The translations under genes and the position numbers were made by a program. The notes under the pieces are model-generated. The model was not told the DNA's origin. It saw only the letters and a list, made by a program, of their open reading frames with translations, and did no database searches. 64,000 nt of DNA from Blastocatellia bacterium (GTDB lineage Bacteria > Acidobacteriota > Blastocatellia > UBA7656 > JADIYM01). Positions 18,114 to 26,629 of the stretch are shown here, piece after piece. Location of the stretch: contig JADIYM010000023.1 of assembly GCA_016705245.1 (NCBI GenBank), positions 24,441 through 88,440 of the forward strand. The letters run 5' to 3'. Position 1 is the first letter of the stretch. Each line of letters begins with the position of its first letter.

Positions 18114-19616
18114 ATGTTTCGACTTTTTCACGACAACAACATCGACTTCCTTGGACACAAGGCCGTGTTCATCATGATCTCGGTCGTCCTCATGGTCATT
18201 GGCTGCGTCGGCGTCGTCGCACGAGGCTTCAATCTCGGCGTCGACTTTGCGGGTGGATCGCTTTACTACGTCCAGTTCGTGAATCCTAAAACGGCGCCGA
18301 ACGACATCCGATCGGCGCTCAGCGCGCAAGGCATCGATGCGCAGAAGGTGACGATCCAGCCGATCTCGAGCGGCGGGCGTACCGGCGTGGGACGAGGGCT
18401 GCTCGTGAGGCTTCCGGCCGACGTCGGCACCGTCGACGAGACCACCGGCATCGGCAACCAGAAGCGGATCGTGATGAAGGCGCTCAGCTCCTTCAACGCA
18501 ACCCAGACGAATGCCCCCGGCAAGTCCGACGTGAACCTCGCCGATGAGGCCGAGATCTTCAACGAGCTGACGCTCGCGGGCATCGCCGCCGACGGCGGAG
18601 CCACCCCGGAGGCGATCGCCACGGCCATCGTCGCCCACCGGAATTCGCAACCGAAGGGCGTGTACGCGACGATCGAAGACGTGCGCCAGGCTCCGAACGT
18701 TTCAGCTGCTTCGGCCGATGCCATCGTCGGGGCGTTTTATGCCGGCAAGTCGGACATCAATCAGATCGGCGGCGACGACTTCCTCAACCTGATGATGCGA
18801 ATGGATCCGCTCGGGCTGAAGGGAGACGCGGCCGCTGCGACGGCGCAGTACACGGCGCTTCGCGACACGTTCATCGGCTACCGCGACCGCACGCTCAGCG
18901 GCGTGGTGTCGTCGATCGACGAGATTCCCTTCGGCGAGGTCGCCCCGCAGTTCCGCGAGGCGATCAATTCCCAGTTCTTCGTCGGCGCGTTCAACATGAC
19001 GAACGCCGAGTCGGTGGGTGCCCAGGTTGGAGACGATCTGCGCAACCGCGCGATCTACGTCACGCTCGCGTCACTCGTGGGAATGCTCGTGTTCATTGCC
19101 TTCCGATTCGAGTGGATCTACGGCGTGAGCGCGGTCCTCGCGGTCTTCCACGACGTTCCCGTCACGCTTGGGATCTTCGCGCTCTTCGGGTGGGAGATCA
19201 ATCTGACTGTCATCGCCGCGATCCTGACGCTGATCGGTTATTCGACGAACGATACGATCGTCATCTTCGACCGCATTCGCGAGACGCTTCGCGCCCAGCG
19301 GCGGGATTCGATCGAGAAGGTCACGAACGATGCGATCAACGCCACGCTTTCGCGAACCGTCATCGCTTCGGGAACGGCGTTCCTGACGGTGTTCGTGCTC
19401 GTGCTGTTTGGCGGCGACGTCCTCCGAAGCTTCGCTATGGTGCTGCTGATCGGCATCGTGGTCGGCACGTACTCGTCGATCGGCATTGCGAGCCCGATCA
19501 TGATCTGGCTGAACAAGCGCCAGCGTGCGAGCCTTCCGGCGAGTGTCCGCGCCACGGCGGATGCCGCGGCCGCCGAACCCTCGGCTCGCGCCGCGCGCAC
19601 GGCGAAGACGATCTAG
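18114..19616 (+). CDS. secF: Protein translocase subunit SecF with a large periplasmic insertion
   Basis: Partner of SecD. The ends are typical: first helix and GVDFAGGSLYYVQF (about residues 20-60), then ESVGAQVGDDL, five helices, and NDTIVIFDRIRETL (about 380-395). At 500 residues it is far longer than the usual 300-330. The excess is one block at about residues 110-280, between the first periplasmic strand pair and the SVG motif. It is alpha-helical, rich in Ala and Asp and has no membrane segment, so it adds a domain on the periplasmic side. The reading frame and codon use run through it smoothly, so it is not a frameshift. The C-terminus is Ala-rich. Confidence 0.94.
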   Translation: MFRLFHDNNIDFLGHKAVFIMISVVLMVIGCVGVVARGFNLGVDFAGGSLYYVQFVNPKTAPNDIRSALSAQGIDAQKVTIQPISSGGRTGVGRGLLVRLPADVGTVDETTGIGNQKRIVMKALSSFNATQTNAPGKSDVNLADEAEIFNELTLAGIAADGGATPEAIATAIVAHRNSQPKGVYATIEDVRQAPNVSAASADAIVGAFYAGKSDINQIGGDDFLNLMMRMDPLGLKGDAAAATAQYTALRDTFIGYRDRTLSGVVSSIDEIPFGEVAPQFREAINSQFFVGAFNMTNAESVGAQVGDDLRNRAIYVTLASLVGMLVFIAFRFEWIYGVSAVLAVFHDVPVTLGIFALFGWEINLTVIAAILTLIGYSTNDTIVIFDRIRETLRAQRRDSIEKVTNDAINATLSRTVIASGTAFLTVFVLVLFGGDVLRSFAMVLLIGIVVGTYSSIGIASPIMIWLNKRQRASLPASVRATADAAAAEPSARAARTAKTI

Positions 19617-19639
19617 TCGCTTCGAGTTCCGAACACCGG

Positions 19640-19675
19640 ACGGGCGGGGGGCCAGCAGCCTCCCGCCCGTTTTTC
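19640..19675 (+). terminator. Rho-independent terminator after secF
   Basis: A 12-bp stem (19640-19651 with 19659-19670, one G-T pair), 7-nt loop, and a run of five T. It starts 24 bp after the secF stop and closes the tgt-secF cluster. Confidence 0.88.
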
Positions 19676-20119
19676 GTTTGCGAAATGCGGTCTGACACCT
19701 GATGATCGCCTCGAGATGCGCCACCGGTGCGACCGGGAAAGCGCCGGTCGACGGAGCCACTTCGCACAGCCGTCCGGCGGTTCACACGATGTTCACGCGC
19801 TTCTCGCAAACTCATGGATTCACGGAAGTTCGCGCTTCAGGAGCCCTCGCGGAACTTTCGCTTTCGGGTGGGGTCTAACGCCTTCGGAAGGGCAATTCCG
19901 CGCTTGACTCGCTCTGGAACGAGGTGTAGACTTTGGCCCGCTTTTCTCGGGTAATAACTGTAACAGATGCATGCATTTGCAGTTTCGGAGGCGGGTGCCC
20001 GCCGGACGCCACGGGCGGCCCCTCTTCCCACTGCAATGTCCGGAGTTTCGGGGCGCCCGCGCACCAAAGTTCTCCCTCCATTTCAGTAGTCACAGCGCAG
20101 GACGGGGAGGTCTCAGACC
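19676..20119. other. Intergenic region upstream of tonB
   Basis: About 445 bp without a gene. It contains the tonB promoter (19904-19932), a leader of about 180 nt with a GC-rich stretch (GGAGGCGGGTGCCCGCCGG, about 19987-20005) able to form a hairpin, and GGGGAGG (20104-20110), the tonB ribosome-binding site. Nothing else is recognised. Confidence 0.55.
19904..19932 (+). promoter_or_regulatory. Sigma-70-type promoter for the tonB-exbBD cluster
   Basis: TTGACT (19904-19909) and TAGACT (19927-19932) with a 17-bp spacer, on the strand of tonB. Transcription would begin near 19939, leaving a leader of about 180 nt. Confidence 0.62.
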
Positions 20120-20887
20120 ATGTTCGATCAACTCGTTGAATCAACGTCAGAGCGGAAAAACGCCACAATCATGACGTTGTTCCTGGTGAACTCCGTGCTT
20201 GGAGCCATCGCGCTCTTCGCAACGGTCGTTATCGGCATCATGTGGTACGACGCGCAGCTCAACTACGAGTTCGAGAAGCTTGCGCTCGTGGCCATGGCGC
20301 CTCCGGCAGCCGCACCGCCGCCACCACCGGCACCGGCGCAGGCGCAGCCGAAGACCACTCCCGTCACGAATGATTTCGTTTCGCAGACGAAGCCGCCGAC
20401 GGAGATCAAGCCTCCTGCGCCGCGTCCTCCGTCCGTCGCTCAGACAGGCGTCGTCGGTGGCGTTCCCGGTGGCGTTCCTGGCGGCGAGCCGGGCGGCGTT
20501 CCCGGAGGCGTCCCTGGTGGCGTTCCTGGAGGTATCGTGGGTGGAGCGCCAATCGACGTCCCTCCACCTGCACCGGATCCGCCCAAGCCGGATCCGCCCA
20601 AGATTCAGCGCGTTTCGGGTGGCGTCCTCGCCGGCAAGGCGACACGTCGACCGCAGCCTCCGTATCCGCAAATGGCACGCGCCGCTGGTATCGAGGGCGC
20701 TGTCGTGGTTGAAGTGACCGTGAGCGAATCCGGTGCCGTGCAGTCAGCCCGCGCCGTTTCCGGTCATCCGCTGCTCCGCGACGCCGCGGTCCAGGCCGCT
20801 CGTGGCTGGGCCTTTTCGCCGACGATGCTCTCCGGCGTTCCGGTGAAAGTTGTGGGCACGATCACATTCAACTTCAGGAAATCGTAA
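20120..20887 (+). CDS. tonB: TonB-type energy transducer with GGVPGG repeats
   Basis: Links the proton-driven ExbB/ExbD motor in the inner membrane to outer-membrane receptors. One N-terminal membrane helix (about residues 14-38) is followed by a Pro/Ala-rich linker, a collagen-like block of GGVPGG and related hexapeptides (about 110-141) and a C-terminal TonB domain (about 165-255). The domain has the YPQMARAAGIEGAVVVEVTV phrase, RGWAFSP and VVGTITFNFR. ATG 20120 follows GGGGAGG. It is followed by exbB, exbD and exbD, so the motor and its transducer are encoded together. The glycine-rich block is unusual and recurs in the 1854-residue protein at 53273. Confidence 0.93.
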   Translation: MFDQLVESTSERKNATIMTLFLVNSVLGAIALFATVVIGIMWYDAQLNYEFEKLALVAMAPPAAAPPPPPAPAQAQPKTTPVTNDFVSQTKPPTEIKPPAPRPPSVAQTGVVGGVPGGVPGGEPGGVPGGVPGGVPGGIVGGAPIDVPPPAPDPPKPDPPKIQRVSGGVLAGKATRRPQPPYPQMARAAGIEGAVVVEVTVSESGAVQSARAVSGHPLLRDAAVQAARGWAFSPTMLSGVPVKVVGTITFNFRKS

Positions 20888-20995
20888 TTCCGGCGCCGTT
20901 TGACCGTTGTGCTCCGGTGGCCCTGCCACCGGGGACCGCAACGGCGGCGAAACGGCTGGGACGGCTCGACTCAACTTCTGGGAGGATCTCTAGTA

Positions 20996-21751
20996 ATGAC
21001 CATTCTTGACTTCGTCTGGAGCGAGGCCGGTGTCGCCGCCTTCAATGTGCTGGCGTACCTGCAGGATGAGGGCGGCGCTGCAGCCGCTCAGACCGAGGAC
21101 TTCACCCTCTGGGGCATGATCCAGAAGATGGGCCCGACGGCGCTCGTCGTCGCCATCATCCTCTTCATCATGTCGATGTACTCGATCGCGGTGATGGTCG
21201 AGCGCTACCTGACCTACAGCGCGGCCAAGAAGCAGTCTCGCGAGTTCGCCCCGAAGGTCGCCGCGGCCCTGCGAGACAACCGCATCGAGGAAGCGATCAA
21301 CATCTCGGACCGCTACAAGAAGAGCCATCTCGCGATGGTCGTCAACGCCGGCCTGCAGGACATCCAGGCGTCGGGCTTCGGTCCCCACGTCATCGACAGC
21401 GCCAAGCGTGCCCTCCAGCGCGCGATGGCCATCAAGACGGCCGAGTTCAAGCGCGGCTTGTCGGCACTCGCGACGATCGGCTCGACGGCCCCGTTCGTGG
21501 GACTGTTCGGAACCGTGGTCGGCATCATCAACTCGTTCCAGGGTATGAAGAGCGCCGAGTCGACGGGTATCGGCGCGGTCGCCGGCGGCATTTCGGAAGC
21601 CCTCATCGAGACGGCCTTCGGTCTCGTCGTGGCCATCCCGGCCGTGTGGGCGTTCAACTACTTCTCGTCCAAGGTCGAATCGTTCGTCGTCGAGATGGAC
21701 AACTCGTCGTCGGAACTCATCGACTATTTCCTCAAGCAGCGAGGGTCGTAA
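20996..21751 (+). CDS. exbB: MotA/TolQ/ExbB proton channel protein
   Basis: Proton-channel subunit of the TonB motor in the inner membrane, 251 residues. It has an N-terminal helix, a long cytoplasmic loop and two C-terminal helices. The family signature KRGLSALATIGSTAPFVGLFGTVVGI (positions about 21450-21530) and GGISEALIETAFGLVVAIPAVWAFNYF are plain. ATG 20996 is preceded by GGGAGG and gives a normal length; an in-frame ATG near 20900 would add a sequence unlike the family. exbD follows 3 bp later. Confidence 0.95.
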   Translation: MTILDFVWSEAGVAAFNVLAYLQDEGGAAAAQTEDFTLWGMIQKMGPTALVVAIILFIMSMYSIAVMVERYLTYSAAKKQSREFAPKVAAALRDNRIEEAINISDRYKKSHLAMVVNAGLQDIQASGFGPHVIDSAKRALQRAMAIKTAEFKRGLSALATIGSTAPFVGLFGTVVGIINSFQGMKSAESTGIGAVAGGISEALIETAFGLVVAIPAVWAFNYFSSKVESFVVEMDNSSSELIDYFLKQRGS

Positions 21752-21754
21752 TCC

Positions 21755-22192
21755 ATGGGCGCAAGTGTCGATACTGGCGGCGGCGGTCCGATCAACGCCA
21801 TCAACGTCACCCCGATGGTCGACGTGATGCTCGTGCTGCTGATCATCTTCATGGTTATCACGCCGATGCTTCAGGCTGGCGTGTCGGTCGCATTGCCCAG
21901 GGCAAAGAACCCGGTTGAGACAGCGGAGATCACGAAGGAGTCCTCGGTAGTCGTCGCTGTGCCCAACAACGGCGAGTTCTACGTCAACAAGGACAAGTTC
22001 ACGGACCTGAAAGAGTTGGGGCGTGAGGTCAAGGACCGGCTCTCCAAGAAGCCGATTCAGGACCAGATCGTCTACGTGAAGGCCGGTGCCGGAGCTGACT
22101 ACGGCACGGTGGTCATGGTGATCGACGAGATCCGCAACCAGGGGTTCGACCGCATTGGGCTCGTAGCTGACAAGGAAAAGCCGGCGAAGTAA
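21755..22192 (+). CDS. exbD: ExbD/TolR biopolymer transport protein (first copy)
   Basis: Motor partner of ExbB, 145 residues, with one membrane helix near the N-terminus. It has the INVTPMVDVMLVLLIIFMV signature carrying the essential proton-accepting Asp (about residue 25), followed by a periplasmic domain (about 45-145) with DYGTVVMVIDEIRNQGFDRIGLVAD. It starts 3 bp after exbB. A second, divergent copy follows, as is common in this kind of cassette. Confidence 0.95.
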   Translation: MGASVDTGGGGPINAINVTPMVDVMLVLLIIFMVITPMLQAGVSVALPRAKNPVETAEITKESSVVVAVPNNGEFYVNKDKFTDLKELGREVKDRLSKKPIQDQIVYVKAGAGADYGTVVMVIDEIRNQGFDRIGLVADKEKPAK

Positions 22193-22236
22193 CGGCAGGG
22201 GCTTTCGGGCCCGGTCGATAGAGGTCCTAACCAGAC

Positions 22237-22269
22237 AGGAGGAGGGGCGCGCGGGACAGCCCGCGCGCC
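22237..22269 (+). promoter_or_regulatory. Ribosome-binding site followed by a hairpin before exbD2
   Basis: AGGAGGAGG (22237-22245) is joined directly to a perfect 10-bp stem (22246-22255 with 22260-22269, 4-nt loop). The exbD2 ATG is at 22283, 37 nt past the Shine-Dalgarno sequence, which is too far unless the hairpin folds and brings it to about 13 nt. Confidence 0.55.
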
Positions 22270-22282
22270 GCTGCAAAAGCCG

Positions 22283-22708
22283 ATGGGAATGAGTTCAGGA
22301 AGTACGCCAGACATCAACGTGACGCCGCTCATCGACGTCCTTCTCGTACTGCTCATCATCTTCATGGTGGTCGCGCCGCTCAAGCCGGCGCAGTTCGAGA
22401 CCAAGGTCCCGCAGAAGAACAACACTGCGCAGGAACAGCCGAACAACGAGACGCTCATGGTCGTGCTCAAGACCGACAACACGATCGAGTTCCCCGCGCG
22501 CAACAAGGTCAATCCGGAAGAGTTGCAGGAGCGCCTGACTCGCGCGCTCGCCGACCGTCCCGAAGATCAGCGTACGGTCATCGTCGCCGGCCCGACGAAG
22601 CTCGCCTACTCGAACATCGTCAACGTCATCGACATCATCAAGGGCTCGGGCGCCGAGACGATCGGTCTGCAGATCGACGCGCTCGACATCGTGACCGAAC
22701 AAAATTGA
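22283..22708 (+). CDS. exbD: ExbD/TolR biopolymer transport protein (second copy)
   Basis: A second ExbD-type subunit of 141 residues. It has the membrane-helix signature INVTPLIDVLLVLLIIFMV with the conserved Asp (about residue 17) and a periplasmic domain ending in SNIVNVIDIIKGSGAETIGL. It differs enough from the first copy to suggest ExbD1-ExbD2 pairing in one motor, or two specialised motors. Initiation may depend on the hairpin described at 22237-22269; ATG 22289 is an alternative start. The next gene starts 41 bp after its stop. Confidence 0.94.
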   Translation: MGMSSGSTPDINVTPLIDVLLVLLIIFMVVAPLKPAQFETKVPQKNNTAQEQPNNETLMVVLKTDNTIEFPARNKVNPEELQERLTRALADRPEDQRTVIVAGPTKLAYSNIVNVIDIIKGSGAETIGLQIDALDIVTEQN

Positions 22709-22749
22709 TCGGTCTGACCGATCGAGTCCTCGGAGGAGACGGAATCGAT

Positions 22750-23655
22750 ATGAGATCTCACGTGCGTCGGCTCGCAGTTGTCGTCCTGATGACGTTCGCC
22801 GTCGGTGGCGTGCAGGGCTGCGGCTTCTATTACTCGCTTCAGGCGAAGAATCGCCTCAACGAGGGCGTCCGCACCTTCAACAAGGGCAAGTACGAAGAGG
22901 CGCGCGACCTGTTCAGGGAAGCCGTCGACCTCGATCCGGACAACGTCAACGCGCGGTTCTTCCTCGCCATGGCGCTCAACGCCGAGTTCGAGAAGTCGCT
23001 CAACTCTCAGGACGTCGACAAGTCTGGCGCTATCACCCTCGGCCAGAACGCCATCAAGGCATTCGAGGACGTGATCGCGAAGAATCCCGATCCGAAGTTC
23101 ATCGACCAGTCGACGGCCTTCATCGCCAAGGCATACAAGTCACTCCGTGACGTGTACAGCCCCGATCGCGAGATGGCCCAGGCCCTCGAGATGCGCACGA
23201 AGTACCTCGAGCACATCGAGAAGCGCGCGAACCTGCCGGGCCAGGCGAACCGCGTCAAGGCGCAGATGTACTACACGATCGCGGACGACTACTGGCGCGA
23301 GGGTCACCAGATGCTCGAGCGATTCGCGAAGAAGGATCCCGCCAACCCGACGGCGCTTGCGACCTACCCTGATGTCCCGGAAGCCGAACGGGCCAAGATC
23401 ATGGCGGTCGTCGCAAAGTCGAAGGGATACATGGAGCAGGCCATCGCCGCGGATCCGGATTATCCCGAGCCGTACCTGGGCCAGAAGCTCCTCGTGATGG
23501 ACCAGATGAACGCCACGAACGACCTCACGAAGAAGGATGCGTTCCGCCCCGAGAAGGACAAATGGGACGAGCTCTACCGGGACAAGCTCAGCGCGGCGCA
23601 GGCCGCCGAGGCGGCAGCCGGTGGGGCGGCGGAGGGCGGTGCCGAAACGAAGTAG
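22750..23655 (+). CDS. TPR-containing lipoprotein
   Basis: A 301-residue exported protein. The signal peptide ends in GVQGC (Cys about residue 24), a weak lipobox, so it is probably a lipoprotein. It is followed by one clear TPR unit (FNKGKYEEARDLFREAVDLDPDN) and further helical repeats (about 40-270), with an Ala/Glu-rich tail. ATG 22750 follows GGAGGAGACGG, about 10-nt spacing; a TTG at 22705 overlaps exbD2 and is less likely. It is the last gene of the tonB-exbB-exbD-exbD string and may anchor the system or serve as an assembly partner in the periplasm. Family members have no fixed role. Confidence 0.85.
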   Translation: MRSHVRRLAVVVLMTFAVGGVQGCGFYYSLQAKNRLNEGVRTFNKGKYEEARDLFREAVDLDPDNVNARFFLAMALNAEFEKSLNSQDVDKSGAITLGQNAIKAFEDVIAKNPDPKFIDQSTAFIAKAYKSLRDVYSPDREMAQALEMRTKYLEHIEKRANLPGQANRVKAQMYYTIADDYWREGHQMLERFAKKDPANPTALATYPDVPEAERAKIMAVVAKSKGYMEQAIAADPDYPEPYLGQKLLVMDQMNATNDLTKKDAFRPEKDKWDELYRDKLSAAQAAEAAAGGAAEGGAETK

Positions 23656-23681
23656 GGGCGCGCCGACAAGCCCGCCTGCTG

Positions 23682-23690
23682 TGGTACGAT
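23682..23690 (+). promoter_or_regulatory. Possible extended -10 promoter for rel
   Basis: TGGTACGAT (TG at 23682-23683, TACGAT at 23685-23690) has the same form as the der promoter at 9232-9240. It lies about 110 bp upstream of rel, and the start point would fall in the following stem-loop. Confidence 0.35.
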
Positions 23691-23691
23691 C

Positions 23692-23728
23692 AACGGGCGC
23701 GGAGAGCACTAAGCTCTTCGCGCCCGTT
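23692..23728 (+). terminator. Stem-loop between the TPR lipoprotein and rel genes
   Basis: A 16-bp stem with one G-T pair (23692-23707 with 23713-23728) and a 5-nt loop. No run of T follows, so it may be a processing or pausing hairpin rather than a classical terminator. It separates the exb cluster from rel. Confidence 0.5.
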
Positions 23729-23802
23729 CTGCATTTGGAGGACGGAGCGGCCGGCGTGCCCATCGTCTATCAACGCCGCCGGACGGTTTCCGAGGTCCGT
23801 GG

Positions 23803-25962
23803 ATGATCCGTTTCGAGACGATTCTCGACAAGGTGTCGCGCAGCCGGCCTGATGCCGACCTGGACCTGCTCCGTCGCGCCTACCTTTTTTCGGCAAAGGA
23901 ACACCGCGGCCAGGTTCGTAAATCCGGCGAGCCTTACCTCGTCCATCCGCTGGAAGTCGCAAACATCCTCGCCGACATGCAGCTCGACGTTTCCTGCGTC
24001 ACGACCGGACTCCTCCACGACATCGTCGAAGACACGAACGTCTCGATCGACACCATCGAACAGTACTTCGGTGGCGAGATCGCTCACCTCGTCGACGGCC
24101 TCACGAAGATTGCGAAGATCGACAGCCTGTCGCGCGCCGACCAGCAGGCTGCCAACATCCGGAAGATGCTGCTCGCGATGGTCGACGACATCCGGGTCGT
24201 GCTCGTGAAGCTCGCCGACCGCCTGCACAACATGCGGACGCTCGAGTTCCTCCCTCGAGACAAACAGGTTCGAATCGCCCAGGAGACACTCGACGTATAT
24301 GCACCGATCGCGCACCGGCTCGGCATGTCGCGTGTCAGGGGCGAGCTCGAGGACCTCGCGTTCAAGTACATCGAGCCGGACGAGTACCTCCGGCTGCAGG
24401 GCGTGCTCGCCGAACGGAAGACGCGGCTCGATGCCGATCTCGATCGCCTGCAGCACGAGATGAGCGACATCATGCGGCAGTCGGGCGTACACGTGAACCG
24501 GATCGAGGGGCGCATCAAGCGGCCGTATTCGATTCATCAGAAACTCAAGCGCCAGAAGATCTCGATTGAGCAGGTATACGACCTCGTCGCGATCCGCATC
24601 ATCGTCGACGACATCAGGGACTGCTACGCCGCGCTCGGCTCGATCCACACGCACTGGAGGCCCGTGCCGGGCCGCTTCAAGGACTGGATCGCAATCCCGC
24701 GCGAGAACATGTACCAGTCGCTGCATACGACCGTGGTCGGTACGAGCGGCCATCCCTTCGAGGTGCAGATCCGGACGCTCGACATGCACGGCATCGCCGA
24801 GGAAGGCATTGCGGCACACTGGAAGTACAAGGAAGGCAAGCTCGGCGACCAGAGCGAAGACGCGGCATTCCAGTGGCTCAAGCGGCTCGTGGAGTGGCAG
24901 CAGGAGGTCTCGGACTCGCGAGACTTCATGGACTCGCTCAAGCTCGATCTGTATCCGAAGGAGGTCTATACCTTCACGCCGAAGGGAAAGGTCATCGAAC
25001 TTCCACGCGGCGCGACTCCCGTCGACTTCGCCTACGCGATCCATACCGAGGTCGGTCACACGTGCGTGGGCGCCAAGGTGAACGGGCGCATCGTCCCGCT
25101 CAAATACCAGCTCCGGAACGGCGAGGTCGTCGAGATCATGACGAATGCCCAGAGCCACCCGTCGCGCGACTGGCTCAACAACGTCATGACGTCGAAGGCG
25201 CGCTCGAAGGTTCGCCACTACCTTGCCGAGAGCGAACGGGAGCGCTCGATCGACATCGGCAAGAAGCTCTTCGAGAAGGAGGCCGAGCGCTTCCGGCTTT
25301 CCCCGAAGAAACTGCTCCAGAGCGGAGAGCTCCAGAAGCTCGCGCCGGATTACGGCCTGGCGCGCAGTGAAGACATCTTCGCCGCGATCGGATACGGAAA
25401 GGTGCAACCGCGCTCACTCATCGCGAAGCTCCTCCCGCCCGACCGCCTCGCCGAGCTCGAGGAAGAGAAGCGCCCGACGATCAAGCAGACGATCAAGAAG
25501 GCGCTCGGCCTGGAGGATCGCATCCAGGTGAAGGGCATCGACGACATCATGGTCTACCGCGCCCGGTGCTGTAATCCGGTGCGCGGCGAGGACATCATCG
25601 GGTTCATCACGCGAGGAAAAGGCGTTGCCGTCCACTCGGCCGGATGCCCGAACGTTCCGTCGCTGACTTTCAACAAGGAGCGGCTGATTCCGGTCGAATG
25701 GGTCAAGGCGGACAGCGATCCGGGCCGGTACATCGTTTCGCTGCGGGTAACGACCGAGGACAGGCCGGGAATGCTCGCGGACCTGACGCTTGCGATCGCC
25801 AACCTGTCGACGAACCTTCGCAATGCCCGGGCGAGCGTCGACGAAGACGCCCACGGACGGATCGAGCTCACGGTCGAGGTCTTTGACCTCAAACATCTGG
25901 AGCGTCTCACGACAACGCTAAGGTCCGTGGCCGACGTCCTGGGCGTCGAGCGCGTCGCCTGA
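23803..25962 (+). CDS. rel: Bifunctional (p)ppGpp synthetase/hydrolase (Rel/SpoT)
   Basis: Makes and breaks down the alarmone (p)ppGpp, in the cytoplasm and on stalled ribosomes. Order: HD hydrolase domain (about residues 25-190, with the HDIVEDT motif, His about 72, and intact YLVHPLEVA), synthetase domain (about 235-350, RIIVDDIRDCYAALGSIHTHW), TGS (about 385-447, TFTPKGKVIELPRGATPVDFAYAIHT), helical and zinc-finger regions (MVYRARCCNPVRGEDIIGF near 580), and a C-terminal ACT domain (about 645-719). Length (719) is typical. Both enzyme halves look intact, so this is a single long Rel. It precedes an ECF sigma factor. Confidence 0.97.
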   Translation: MIRFETILDKVSRSRPDADLDLLRRAYLFSAKEHRGQVRKSGEPYLVHPLEVANILADMQLDVSCVTTGLLHDIVEDTNVSIDTIEQYFGGEIAHLVDGLTKIAKIDSLSRADQQAANIRKMLLAMVDDIRVVLVKLADRLHNMRTLEFLPRDKQVRIAQETLDVYAPIAHRLGMSRVRGELEDLAFKYIEPDEYLRLQGVLAERKTRLDADLDRLQHEMSDIMRQSGVHVNRIEGRIKRPYSIHQKLKRQKISIEQVYDLVAIRIIVDDIRDCYAALGSIHTHWRPVPGRFKDWIAIPRENMYQSLHTTVVGTSGHPFEVQIRTLDMHGIAEEGIAAHWKYKEGKLGDQSEDAAFQWLKRLVEWQQEVSDSRDFMDSLKLDLYPKEVYTFTPKGKVIELPRGATPVDFAYAIHTEVGHTCVGAKVNGRIVPLKYQLRNGEVVEIMTNAQSHPSRDWLNNVMTSKARSKVRHYLAESERERSIDIGKKLFEKEAERFRLSPKKLLQSGELQKLAPDYGLARSEDIFAAIGYGKVQPRSLIAKLLPPDRLAELEEEKRPTIKQTIKKALGLEDRIQVKGIDDIMVYRARCCNPVRGEDIIGFITRGKGVAVHSAGCPNVPSLTFNKERLIPVEWVKADSDPGRYIVSLRVTTEDRPGMLADLTLAIANLSTNLRNARASVDEDAHGRIELTVEVFDLKHLERLTTTLRSVADVLGVERVA

Positions 25963-26023
25963 TCGAAAAAGGTCACCCGGCTCAGGCAACCCTTCATCGG
26001 AGCGTGCGTCCAAAGGCACGCGC

Positions 26024-26629
26024 ATGCAATACTTAGCGGCTGTGGCTATCGAGACTCCACGAGTCGAGACTGACTTGGAACTGGCACGGGCATCCGCCGC
26101 GGGAGACACCGCCGCGTTCGAACAGCTCTACAGTCAACACCACCGTCGCGTTTTCTCACTCTGTCTGCGCATGCTTGGAAATGCTACCGAAGCCGAAGAC
26201 CTGACCCAGGATGTCTTCGTCCAGCTCTTTCGCAAGATCGGTTCCTTCCGGGGCGAGTCAGCCTTCACGACGTGGTTGCACCGAATGACGGTCAATCAGG
26301 TCCTGATGCACTTCCGCAAGCGGAACGTCCGGCCCGAAATGACGACCGACGATGGTGAGCTTCCCGTCATCATCGAAGTTGGAACCGAACGCCCGTCGCG
26401 AATGCCGATCGTCGATCACATCGCGCTCGAGCGAGCCATCGGAGAGCTGCCGAAGGGATACCGCACCGTCTTCGTTCTTCACGATATCGAGGGCTACGAA
26501 CACGAAGAGATTGGCCGGATGCTCGGAGTGACTGTCGGAACATCGAAGTCGCAACTGCACAAGGCCCGGATGAAGATCCGAACCCTCCTCGACAAGAAGT
26601 CCTCCGAAAACCGCGAGGTGCAAGCGTGA
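26024..26629 (+). CDS. ECF-type RNA polymerase sigma factor
   Basis: A 201-residue extracytoplasmic-function sigma factor. Region 2 (about residues 25-95) shows FEQLYSQHHRRVFSLCLRMLGN and EAEDLTQDVFVQLFRKIG; region 4 (about 130-190) shows ERAIGELPKGYRTVFVLHDIEGYEHEEIG with a helix-turn-helix. The AAAGG before ATG 26024 is a plausible ribosome-binding site; a GTG at 26042 is an alternative. The anti-sigma gene overlaps its stop codon by one base, so the two are cotranslated. The pair lies directly after rel. It probably responds to envelope stress or nutrient state; the signal is not readable. Confidence 0.92.
   Translation: MQYLAAVAIETPRVETDLELARASAAGDTAAFEQLYSQHHRRVFSLCLRMLGNATEAEDLTQDVFVQLFRKIGSFRGESAFTTWLHRMTVNQVLMHFRKRNVRPEMTTDDGELPVIIEVGTERPSRMPIVDHIALERAIGELPKGYRTVFVLHDIEGYEHEEIGRMLGVTVGTSKSQLHKARMKIRTLLDKKSSENREVQA

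Noticed and set aside
18440..18960. Frameshift or misassembly inside secF
   Set aside because: The frame, composition and both flanking SecF motifs are intact, so the extra block looks like a true insertion.
23770..25407. Long minus-strand open frame antisense to rel
   Set aside because: rel is a textbook bifunctional enzyme here; the opposite frame has no recognisable domain.
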